Assembly: GCA_039029935.1 (NCBI GenBank)
Contig: JBCCFC010000081.1
Location: 1-19,253 of the forward strand
Reading direction: 5' to 3'
DNA: 19,253 bases
Origin: G039029935 sp039029935
Lineage (GTDB): Bacteria > Chloroflexota > Anaerolineae > Caldilineales > Caldilineaceae
This document shows positions 7,279 through 14,069 of the stretch, one piece after another. The translations under genes and the position numbers were made by a program. Below the pieces are notes generated by a model. The model did no database searches and was not told where the DNA came from. It saw only the letters and a program-made list of their open reading frames with translations. Position 1 is the stretch's first letter. Each line of letters begins with the position of its first letter.

Positions 7279-8001
7279 TTGACGACAACGGTACATGGTG
7301 ATGTATCACCAGAAGGCATGGCATTCATCATGGGCAAAACATTTGATCAATGGACCAAAGATGATTTACGAATTGAGTTTGATTTGCGGCAGGTTGAACA
7401 GTGCGATGCATGGAACGAATGGGTAGCGATGTTGGCAGATATCCCTATTACGATTACTGAGTACGAACAGATGACCTTGGATAGATTGTATCGACAAGCA
7501 ACCATTTTTATCGACGATTGGAATGAGTGGGAGTTACGCGAACAGTTTGTCAGCTTATTGGTGGGTCTTGTTGAATTTAATGACTTGGAGCGGTTTGTTG
7601 CAACATTTTCCGAACGTACACTGAAAGCAATGGTCAAAGGCATCCAGGATGACAAGGAAATCGAGTTGTCGGGTATTGTCGATTGGATGATTGCAAGAGG
7701 ACGCGCCACCCCCAGAACACCATACTTTTTTATCCATGAGTATAAGCAAGAGGAGAGTGGGACAAAGAGTAACCGAGGACAACTTCTGGCGACGATGTTG
7801 GCCGCACAGGAACTCAATGATGATGGAAAACCGATTTATGGGGCGTATATGCTGGGACGAAACTGGTTCTTTGCTGTTTTGCAGGGGCGGCAGTACTGCA
7901 TGTCAAATGCGTATGTGGCAACCAAAGAGGACGAGTTGAAAGATATTTTGCGGTTGATGAAGGCACAGAAGTTGATGATTCATGAACGGGTAGGTTTATA
8001 A
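7279..8001 (+). CDS. Uncharacterised protein with probable PD-(D/E)XK nuclease-like C-terminal fold
   Basis: A 240-residue protein without signal peptide or membrane helix. The N-terminal half is acidic and helical and I do not recognise it. The C-terminal half has a layout seen in nuclease-like proteins of the PD-(D/E)XK superfamily: D135 (GIVDWM), the strand YFFIHEYK with E154 and K156, then a helix starting RGQLLATMLAAQ with Q168. This is an inference from motif order, and a DNA substrate is not shown. The TTG at 7279 is placed by AAAGG at 7263-7267. ATG codons at 7318 and 7330 are alternatives with poorer spacing. It is on the same strand as the bta cluster but separated by the octamer repeat, so a functional link is doubtful. 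Confidence 0.65.
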   Translation: MTTTVHGDVSPEGMAFIMGKTFDQWTKDDLRIEFDLRQVEQCDAWNEWVAMLADIPITITEYEQMTLDRLYRQATIFIDDWNEWELREQFVSLLVGLVEFNDLERFVATFSERTLKAMVKGIQDDKEIELSGIVDWMIARGRATPRTPYFFIHEYKQEESGTKSNRGQLLATMLAAQELNDDGKPIYGAYMLGRNWFFAVLQGRQYCMSNAYVATKEDELKDILRLMKAQKLMIHERVGL

Positions 8002-8050
8002 AAGAACGGAAATCTTTAGGCTCTAAAGGCAAAAGCATAAATCGCAGTAA

Positions 8051-8104
8051 ATATAGTTGCAACTGATTTTAGTTTTCTAATAACAAAATCAGTTGCGACT
8101 ATAT
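8051..8104. terminator. 20-bp hairpin between convergent genes
   Basis: Bases 8051-8070 pair with 8085-8104 with only one G-T type mismatch around a 14-base loop. It sits 49 bases past the plus-strand stop (8001) and 25 bases past the minus-strand stop (8130). This suits a bidirectional terminator, though neither side carries a long T-tract. Confidence 0.6.
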
Positions 8105-8129
8105 AATTCTATGAGTTTGACAATCAGCA

Positions 8130-8630
8130 CTAATTGGATATACGGAACGTAACAATCACTGTTTCCATAGAGTTGGGTAGCTGAAAATGATCGCTTGTCG
8201 CAACAATTTCTTTGGTTGCGTCATCATAAATCGTCCAGCGGAATGGACCTGTTCCCCAGTGTGGCTCTTCAACCCACCAGCGTTGCGTTCCAGTTACTTG
8301 ACCACGCCAGCCCTCAACATCATTCCAATTTCCCTGCGCATCAACCCACTGTACAACCGCCCATAACCCATTGAACTGGGTTGGGGTTCGCAACAAAATT
8401 GTACCAGCAGGTTTGTGTTCAATAATTTCATCTTTTTCGTCATTGCTTTGCGCAGGCGGTCGTGGTGGTGGTGGTGGGACAGGGTCTACTACTGGTAATG
8501 GTGGTGGTGGGCTTGTAGGACGCGGTGGTAACTCCGCATGGGCAAGCGATGTCGTGCCAACCACGCTTGCGATGACAAAAAGAACGGCGATACAGCCTAC
8601 TATCAAATGGCGTATTGTATGATTCTTCAT
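8130..8630 (-). CDS. Secreted proline-rich protein with small Trp-rich C-terminal domain
   Basis: A 166-residue protein of unknown function. Residues 1-32 form a signal peptide (MKNHTIRHL basic start, hydrophobic core, SLAHA just before the likely cleavage). Residues about 33-60 are a proline-rich linker. The remaining roughly 90 residues form a compact beta-rich domain with many Trp and Gly (GLWAVVQWVDAQGNW, RWWVEEPHWGTGPFRW). The frame is open further upstream, but that part only reads through the 69-bp repeat. ATG at 8630 has AAGGAG (complement of 8639-8644) eight bases away. The protein is probably exported and may bind a surface partner. It lies 186 bases downstream of the secreted protease gene on the same strand, but no operon is certain. 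Confidence 0.8.
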   Translation of the reverse strand: MKNHTIRHLIVGCIAVLFVIASVVGTTSLAHAELPPRPTSPPPPLPVVDPVPPPPPRPPAQSNDEKDEIIEHKPAGTILLRTPTQFNGLWAVVQWVDAQGNWNDVEGWRGQVTGTQRWWVEEPHWGTGPFRWTIYDDATKEIVATSDHFQLPNSMETVIVTFRISN

Positions 8631-8666
8631 AAAATGGACTCCTTCCATTATTAGAACATAGAACGA

Positions 8667-8735
8667 AGGACAGTATCGCAGGTTGGCTACCTGCGTCACA
8701 GATAACCAATCTGTGTTACTGGTTTATACGTTCCT
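8667..8735. repeat. 69-bp three-hairpin repeat, copy 1
   Basis: It contains two internal hairpins, GCAGGT-TGGCT-ACCTGC (8678-8694) and ACAGAT-AACCA-ATCTGT (8698-8714). The outer arms AGGACAGTAT and ATACGTTCCT pair with two mismatches. The middle is identical to the copies at 16122 and 16199. It ends 37 bases upstream of the secreted-protein start and may lie in its 5' leader. Confidence 0.9.
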
Positions 8736-8815
8736 CTTCAAGAACAAAGAGGGTTCTCGTTGGCTATCTCAACCCAACAAAACGCCTCTTTGCCATGTTA
8801 AATTATTGTAGACAA

Positions 8816-10318
8816 CTACTGACCACGTGCTGGTAAATTGTTAACAGCCACAGTGCTTGCAGCCTGGACTGTTTCGTTTTGATTGGCTTGCGTCATAATC
8901 GCAGGTAGATAAATCGTGGAAATGATTTGCTGTGGACTGCCAGATGCCAGTAGTTCTCCACCCCCTGCTGGTGCTGTCGTTGGCGCGGTCACAGACATTA
9001 CAGGTCCCATAATATTGTTATATCTGCTACCTGCTGCACCGTTTGACTCCAGTACGCCGCCGGAGGTGACATTCTGATTAGCCGAATCAACCTGTGCATA
9101 AATCGGTGTACCCGCTGGTATGGAGCCGGAAAAACTGCTTAATCCAGCGTTGTAGAATGCATCACCAATGCGCAGTGTCATGGATTCGCCCGGTTGCATG
9201 CCAGCCTGCGGTACGATTACACCCCACACAAGCCCTTCCGTGCCTTGGAATTGCCACGTTTCATTGACTTGTACTGGTGCGCGGTTTGGATTAATGTACA
9301 CATCAACCCAGAAGTCATTTCCTGCTGCGACAGGACCATCCCCTTGGTTTTTGATGGTAACTTCGACGGTTGTGGATATGGCATTAATGGATTCAACAAC
9401 GAGGTCTGGGCGGGGTCCAGCGGAGATACCCGTTTTTTCTTGAATCCAGTCGTTGAAAGAGGAAACACGGGTATAGACGCCATAGGTAAAAGCACACCCA
9501 AAACCAAAGCTGACAATACCCGATTGGATAAATCCATTTCGACTATCTGGGACAACCAAAGGCCCCCCACTATCTGCTTGACAGGTATCTTGCTGTACAC
9601 CCTGTGCTGTCTGACCATCAAGATAACCTGCACAAACCATGCTATCTAAAATTTCTGATCCGTAAATATTTCTACAGTCTGTATTTGAAACGATAGGCAA
9701 GGTGACGTATTGCAAGGTATTGGCATAAACTTGCCCCCCTACAGGCCCGCCACTGCCAGGGCTATATCCTCTAAGGCCACCCCAACCCGTTGAAACTGCA
9801 GGTGTTCCTGGTGTGCCAAAAGAGGCTTCTGTGGATTGTGTCAATAAAGGAATTGCAAACTGTTCGACATTAGGAATAGGATCTATAAGTTGAATAATTG
9901 CAATATCATTGACAGTTGTATCGTCGTTATACGCCTCATGAATGATGAAATTAGCGACCCTTATTTCTATTCCTTCATTCCCCCCCGTAAGTTGCCGATG
10001 ATGAACGAGAACTTTTAGGTCCGCTGCTTGTTCACCAACGAGACAATGCGCAGCTGTCAATATCCATTTATCACCAATGACAGAACCACCACAAAATTGA
10101 CCTTGAAAGTTATTAGACGCATTAATATAATTGATTGCAACCTGATAATTATACGGATTCGGATTTGGCACATCTTGTCCACCCACAATCCGGACCTCTT
10201 GTGGCGCAACCTGCTCCGGCGTAACAGACGTATCTGCATATAGATACCCTGTCACAGCAAAACTCGACAACGTGATTCCGATACAGAGTAGTATCAGATA
10301 AATCGTTCTCTTCAACAT
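8816..10318 (-). CDS. Secreted trypsin-like serine protease (S1) with CARDB-like C-terminal domain
   Basis: A 500-residue exported endopeptidase. A signal peptide (about 1-29) and short propeptide precede the activation site VR|IVGG (43/44). The S1 catalytic triad is H91 (TAAHC), D138 (NDIAIIQL) and S250 (ADSGGPL). D244, six residues before S250, occupies the trypsin Asp189 position, and FGFGC follows, so cleavage after Lys/Arg is expected. Residues about 303-440 form a beta-sandwich resembling CARDB (PDLVVESI, VTIKNQGDGPV), a binding or adhesion module. The last 60 residues are Ala/Thr/Gln-rich. ATG at 10318 has AAGGAG (complement of 10324-10329) at five bases and yields a clean signal peptide, so it beats the ATG at 10339. 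Confidence 0.93.
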   Translation of the reverse strand: MLKRTIYLILLCIGITLSSFAVTGYLYADTSVTPEQVAPQEVRIVGGQDVPNPNPYNYQVAINYINASNNFQGQFCGGSVIGDKWILTAAHCLVGEQAADLKVLVHHRQLTGGNEGIEIRVANFIIHEAYNDDTTVNDIAIIQLIDPIPNVEQFAIPLLTQSTEASFGTPGTPAVSTGWGGLRGYSPGSGGPVGGQVYANTLQYVTLPIVSNTDCRNIYGSEILDSMVCAGYLDGQTAQGVQQDTCQADSGGPLVVPDSRNGFIQSGIVSFGFGCAFTYGVYTRVSSFNDWIQEKTGISAGPRPDLVVESINAISTTVEVTIKNQGDGPVAAGNDFWVDVYINPNRAPVQVNETWQFQGTEGLVWGVIVPQAGMQPGESMTLRIGDAFYNAGLSSFSGSIPAGTPIYAQVDSANQNVTSGGVLESNGAAGSRYNNIMGPVMSVTAPTTAPAGGGELLASGSPQQIISTIYLPAIMTQANQNETVQAASTVAVNNLPARGQ

Positions 10319-10353
10319 ATTTACTCCTTGTGAATACAATTACAATGAACGTC

Positions 10354-10381
10354 ATTTGCAAGGATTAGATAGTTTGCAAAT
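10354..10381. promoter_or_regulatory. Perfect 8-bp palindrome upstream of protease gene
   Basis: ATTTGCAA (10354-10361) and TTGCAAAT (10374-10381) are perfect inverted repeats with a 12-base spacer, so the half-site centres are 20 bases apart. The pair lies 36-63 bases upstream of the protease start, where a promoter is expected. This suits a dimeric repressor or activator, which is an inference. Confidence 0.4.
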
Positions 10382-10396
10382 GAGGATGATGGCAAC

Positions 10397-10436
10397 AAAA
10401 AAAGCCATGACTCTCAACTATGAAAGTCATGGCTTT
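10397..10436 (-). terminator. Rho-independent terminator, minus strand
   Basis: AAAGCCATGACT (10401-10412) pairs perfectly with AGTCATGGCTTT (10425-10436) around a 12-base loop. On the minus strand the stem is followed by a run of T (the A-run at 10397-10403). It would stop transcripts entering from the radical-SAM operon or from a short RNA starting in the gap, and so insulates the protease gene. Confidence 0.85.
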
Positions 10437-10879
10437 GTACACAAGTTATCAGGGATATTCCTATTATGAATGATTTTGGTTAGATATGTTTGGATATCAA
10501 AATCTACCAAAATTTTGAGCAGGAAAATTTTGAGTCAATCAAAACCATGCCCAAATATAGGAGAGCATGTTTTTTGAAGAGCCTATCTTGAATCCAATGT
10601 TATCATAGAATGATGTGATTATAACCACAATACAGTTGTCGTTGGGTAACGGAACTAGGCGTCCTTTTCAATGTGCTGCGGCAATGACCCAAAATTTTAT
10701 GTTTAATATTATTGGTAAGATAGGTATTCAATATTTAGTTTGATTCAATGAGAATAAAATTATACATCTATTTATACTCAATACCTATCACTCTAGCATG
10801 AGGGATAGGTACATCATGTATGAATTATTACAATTAGAATATTGCATATAAATTCGCAAATAGACAAGTGTAGACAAAA
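10437..10879. other. AT-rich non-coding stretch
   Basis: No credible protein gene is seen on either strand. It holds a direct repeat of AAAATTTTGAG (10509-10519, 10524-10534) and a perfect 10-bp inverted repeat GATAGGTATT/AATACCTATC (10719-10728, 10780-10789). A third GATAGGTA lies at 10804-10811. A minus-strand TATAAT occurs at 10618-10623 without a clear -35 box. With the terminator at 10397-10436 this could bound a short RNA of about 200 bases, or simply be the 3' untranslated region of the radical-SAM operon. Confidence 0.5.
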
Positions 10880-12223
10880 TTATTTTCGTCCATGACACTG
10901 TTTAAATTTCCGCCCACTTCCGCAAGGACAAGACGCATTTCGCTTCGTGCCAGCAAATTTCTCCTGAAACTCTCTGGCTTCCTGCGCCTCTTTCTGCGCC
11001 AAATACGACATAACCGACGCAGGTGGTCGCCCCGTGCGCAGTGCATGGGCCATAAAGCGCATAGGCTGGTCGATGTGGTTGAAGAAGCTGCGATACCCAG
11101 CACAGAGATAGTTCAACCCTGCCTCACCCGTTGGCGTTTCAATAAAACGGTTCTTGGGGCATCCACCATTGCAGACAAAGCGTACTTCGCAGTCACGGCA
11201 ATATTGGGGCAGCGAATCACGCTTGTGTAGCCCAAATTGTTGCTGTTGCTCAGTTGCTACCAAATCAATCAATGGGATTTCTTGGATGTTGCCCAGTTTA
11301 TGTTTGGGTTCGACAAAGTGATCGCAGGAGAAGAGATCGCCGTTGTGCTCCATCGCCAGTGCCTTGCCACAGGTCTCATCAAAAATGCACAGCCCCGGTG
11401 GTTGACCGCTCCATGCCGCTAATGCCACATCAAAAATTTGTACATAAACACGACCGACATCTTTGCGTACCCATTCATCAAAAATTGTGCTGAGAAATCT
11501 GCCATACTGTGCCGCCGTTACGGAGCGATCTTTGACTCCGCTGCCCTCTTGATAGCCTGTCTCGTTGTCACGCTCGACAATGGGGATAAACTGCATGTAC
11601 TGCGTTTTGATTTCATCACGCAGAAAGTGATAGACTTCCAGTGGTTTGGGGGCGTTGGCTGCGTGGATCGTTGTCAAGATGTTATATTCCACACTGTGGG
11701 TTTGGAGCAGGTCCAAGCCACGCATCACGCGTTTAAAGGTTGGTTGCCCGCCTTTATCGACACGATAAAAATCATGCAATGCCTGTGGGCCATCAATGCT
11801 TAGACCAATCAGAAAATCATTTTGACGAAAGAATTGACACCAGTCATCATCGAGCAATACGCCATTGGTTTGGAAGGCGTTGTAGATGCGCATCCCCGGC
11901 GGGGCGTATTGTTGTTGTAGTTCAACGGCGCGCTCAAAAAAGGGTAGCCCCATCAAGGTTGGCTCACCGCCCTGCCAAGCAAAGGTGATTTCCTGCACCT
12001 GTTGTGCCTCAATGTACTGCCGAATGTAACTTTCCAGTAGGTCATCGGCCATACGAAAACGGCTGCCAGGGTACATGCGCTCTTTGGAGAGAAAATAGCA
12101 GTATTTACAATCAAGGTTGCAGATGGAGCCGCTGGGTTTGAGCATGACGTGAAAGACGGGTGGGGGGACTGGTTTTGATGCTGTTGGCAAAGAGCGTATA
12201 CTGGGTTCCGTTTTTAGCTGCAT
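10880..12223 (-). CDS. Radical SAM/SPASM protein of anaerobic sulfatase maturase (anSME) type with C-terminal SEC-C motif
   Basis: A 447-residue oxygen-sensitive iron-sulfur enzyme. The SAM-cluster motif is C35-x3-C39-x2-C42 (CNLDCKYC). WQGGEPTL (82-89) and LSIDGPQ (140-146) are typical of this family. Auxiliary-cluster cysteines follow in the SPASM region (NGDLFSCDHFVEP near 293-305, then CRDCEVRFVCNGGCPKNRF near 341-359, then C373). Such enzymes oxidise a Cys or Ser of a sulfatase to formylglycine, but relatives modify other peptides. Residues 431-444 (CPCGSGRKFKQCHG) are a SEC-C zinc-binding motif, an extra tail. No sulfatase gene lies in the window. The start overlaps the preceding small gene by ten bases, with GAGG four bases upstream, which indicates coupling. 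Confidence 0.92.
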   Translation of the reverse strand: MQLKTEPSIRSLPTASKPVPPPVFHVMLKPSGSICNLDCKYCYFLSKERMYPGSRFRMADDLLESYIRQYIEAQQVQEITFAWQGGEPTLMGLPFFERAVELQQQYAPPGMRIYNAFQTNGVLLDDDWCQFFRQNDFLIGLSIDGPQALHDFYRVDKGGQPTFKRVMRGLDLLQTHSVEYNILTTIHAANAPKPLEVYHFLRDEIKTQYMQFIPIVERDNETGYQEGSGVKDRSVTAAQYGRFLSTIFDEWVRKDVGRVYVQIFDVALAAWSGQPPGLCIFDETCGKALAMEHNGDLFSCDHFVEPKHKLGNIQEIPLIDLVATEQQQQFGLHKRDSLPQYCRDCEVRFVCNGGCPKNRFIETPTGEAGLNYLCAGYRSFFNHIDQPMRFMAHALRTGRPPASVMSYLAQKEAQEAREFQEKFAGTKRNASCPCGSGRKFKQCHGRK

Positions 12224-12441
12224 GATTCCTCAAGCCTTTCCGGTTCCGATTTCACATCAGGATATTCTTCTAATTCATCGCTTTCTGGCCGTGCATCAAA
12301 AAAATCTCGTAGTTCAGAAAGACTATACACTTGCCCTTTTTCTATCTGTTGCCTAGAACGCGCGATACTCGCTAGAAAATCAGGATGTTGCTCAACCAAT
12401 TCATCTATCTCATCGTCTGTTAAGGTTATATCGAAGTGCAT
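12214..12441 (-). CDS. Small acidic protein (75 aa) of unknown function
   Basis: I do not recognise a family with certainty. The N-terminal part (ITLTDDEIDELVEQHPDF) and the helix with IARSRQQIEKGQVYSLSEL resemble short antitoxin-like or regulatory proteins, but no toxin gene is adjacent. The last 25 residues are very acidic and end in Ser-Cys-Ser, with the only Cys next to last. It lies between an FAD oxidoreductase gene (10-base gap) and the radical SAM gene (10-base overlap) and has its own RBS (GAGG, complement of 12449-12452, overlapping the FAD stop codon). A role as partner or peptide substrate of the radical SAM enzyme is possible but speculative. Confidence 0.75.
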   Translation of the reverse strand: MHFDITLTDDEIDELVEQHPDFLASIARSRQQIEKGQVYSLSELRDFFDARPESDELEEYPDVKSEPERLEESCS

Positions 12442-12451
12442 ACAATATCCT

Positions 12452-13927
12452 CTATGATGAAAATGCCGTTGTTGGCTTTAGTGTTTGTATTGGGCTAGAA
12501 ATCCCTTGCAGCCGCCGTTTCACAGTACCACCCAACACTCGTGCCATAATATATGGATGCGTAAACATACGTGGCTTCATAATCATACCCGTAACGGCAA
12601 AATAGAGGCTGGCAACCATCGGGTCCACCGTTGCTTGCTCTAGCAAGAGATTACTATAACGCTGTGTGAGCTTGATGCGGAAAGCGCCACCCCACTCTTG
12701 ATTGCCCGTCAGCTTTGTCTCTTCCCAGCGCAGGTCTTCACCCGTTGCCACAAACCAAGGATTTGCCACCACCTTTGCCAGTGCCTGTTGGAATTTCCGC
12801 TCAAACCCCGGCTTCGTGCCATAGGTTTCCAGTGTCTTTCGGAGTGCATTTGCATCCATTGCACTGGTTGTCATGCCCTGTCCATAGATAGGATTAAAAC
12901 AGCATGCCGCATCTCCCGTCACAATCAGTCCCTGCGGCCAGCGTTTTAGTTTGTCATAATGACGCAGATGATTTGTCACAGTTCGTGCGCCACGAATGGG
13001 GGACAGTGGCTCGGCATCGCGAATGGCCTCATATAATCCTTGATCTGGCAGTTCGCTGGCCCATTTCAAAAAGCCCTCTTCATCGGTTGGTGGATAGTGT
13101 CCCGCCATGCCTCCAACACTGACATGCCATTTGTCATCTTCAATTGGTAAGATCAGCCCTGCGCGTGGGTTATTGGGCGGTCGCACATTGATCAAGATGC
13201 CATCCCACTTTTCATGAAAATTAGCGGGCTTTTGATAGAAACGGGAGGCATAGCCCATATTGGTGTTGATGGTTTCCTCTGGTGGGGCATCATACCCCAT
13301 TTCAACCAGCCATTTGGGGGTTTTGGAGTGGCGGCCGCTGGCATCCACAATAAGGTTCGCAGTCATGGTTTCTGTGGCCTTGTCCTGATTACCCCCAACT
13401 TTGTCGCCCCCGCGATGATGAATACGTACACCACTGACACGGGTCTGATCCTCCGTTGTCGTCAATCCCTGTACATCGACACGGCTGAACAGCGTAATGT
13501 TTTCGAGTAACGATAGGCGATGACGCACATGCCATTCAAGCAGGGTACGGCTGACCGACACGCCGTCATTGGTCGCCTCCGGCGGTAACTCTAATTGTGC
13601 CAACGGACCCATCGGTGTCACAAAATGAATGCTGCCCGCCGACCGTGCGCCCTCTGCCTTCATCTCGTCGATGATGCCCGGAAACATGCGCCCGATAATC
13701 ATTTGTCCCTTGGGCAATATGGCGTGTGCATGCTTGGATTGCGGAACGCCGTTGCGATGGTTTGGTTCTGTCGGAAATTCATCGCGATCCAGCACTGTGA
13801 CCTGTTGGTAGTGGTCCGCAAGCACCCGTGCGGCCAGTAGCCCAGCCATGCTACCGCCGATGACAATGGCGTGACCATTATACGCATCGGCAGAAATTGT
13901 ATTCGATTGTCGTTTTAAATTTATCAC
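12452..13927 (-). CDS. FAD-dependent oxidoreductase / monooxygenase-like protein
   Basis: A 491-residue flavoprotein of the PHBH / geranylgeranyl reductase / halogenase-like superfamily. The N-terminal dinucleotide-binding fold shows VIGGSMAGLLAARVL (22-36), then TVLDRDE (44-50) with the ribose-binding acidic residue. The second FAD motif is TGDAACCFNPIYGQGM (337-352). A DASGRHS stretch (195-201) is typical of the superfamily. The tail has a hydrophobic segment (MVASLYFAVTGMIM) that may dock to membrane or lipid. GTG start, with AGGAGAG (complement of 13933-13938) five bases upstream. It is the first gene of an apparent operon with the 75-aa and radical SAM genes. The substrate is unknown, and no halogenase WxWxIP motif is visible. 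Confidence 0.88.
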   Translation of the reverse strand: MINLKRQSNTISADAYNGHAIVIGGSMAGLLAARVLADHYQQVTVLDRDEFPTEPNHRNGVPQSKHAHAILPKGQMIIGRMFPGIIDEMKAEGARSAGSIHFVTPMGPLAQLELPPEATNDGVSVSRTLLEWHVRHRLSLLENITLFSRVDVQGLTTTEDQTRVSGVRIHHRGGDKVGGNQDKATETMTANLIVDASGRHSKTPKWLVEMGYDAPPEETINTNMGYASRFYQKPANFHEKWDGILINVRPPNNPRAGLILPIEDDKWHVSVGGMAGHYPPTDEEGFLKWASELPDQGLYEAIRDAEPLSPIRGARTVTNHLRHYDKLKRWPQGLIVTGDAACCFNPIYGQGMTTSAMDANALRKTLETYGTKPGFERKFQQALAKVVANPWFVATGEDLRWEETKLTGNQEWGGAFRIKLTQRYSNLLLEQATVDPMVASLYFAVTGMIMKPRMFTHPYIMARVLGGTVKRRLQGISSPIQTLKPTTAFSS

Positions 13928-13942
13928 CGTATCTCTCCTAAA

Positions 13943-13998
13943 GCATCAATCAATTTAGGTTACGCTATCCACAATAATAATGTGTGTGTTATTGATGC
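13943..13998. promoter_or_regulatory. Inverted repeat in leader of FAD oxidoreductase gene
   Basis: GCATCAAT (13943-13950) and ATTGATGC (13991-13998) are perfect inverted repeats 40 bases apart, beginning 16 bases upstream of the GTG start. They could form a leader stem or mark an operator. Support is limited to the symmetry and position. Confidence 0.3.
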
Positions 13999-14006
13999 GA
14001 GCATAT

Positions 14007-14058
14007 CATATGAGTTGTCATGTCGTCTAGTGTGAAAAGTCACATGATTGGTCATATG
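14007..14058. promoter_or_regulatory. Imperfect 17-bp inverted repeat between ATPase and FAD genes
   Basis: CATATGA...TCATGT (14007-14023) matches the reverse complement of 14042-14058 at 13 of 17 positions. The four central bases of each arm differ. It lies 80-131 bases upstream of the FAD gene and just past the ATPase stop codon, so it could be an operator for the former or a weak terminator for the latter. Confidence 0.3.
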
Positions 14059-14069
14059 CGGGATTTGCT

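Noticed and set aside
7347..7817. 156-codon open frame on the minus strand
   Set aside because: It is antisense to the better-supported plus-strand gene, is Ser/Cys-rich as expected of a shadow frame, and has no recognisable domain.
8631..8699. N-terminal extension of the secreted proline-rich protein
   Set aside because: It reads through the 69-bp repeat and would bury the signal peptide; the ATG at 8630 has a strong RBS.
9194..9649. 151-codon plus-strand open frame
   Set aside because: It lies entirely antisense to the protease, whose catalytic motifs are unmistakable.
11438..11803. 121-codon plus-strand open frame
   Set aside because: It is antisense to the radical SAM gene and has no recognisable motif.
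12452..13927. Flavin-dependent tryptophan halogenase
   Set aside because: The WxWxIP motif and the catalytic Lys context are not visible; only the general FAD fold is supported.
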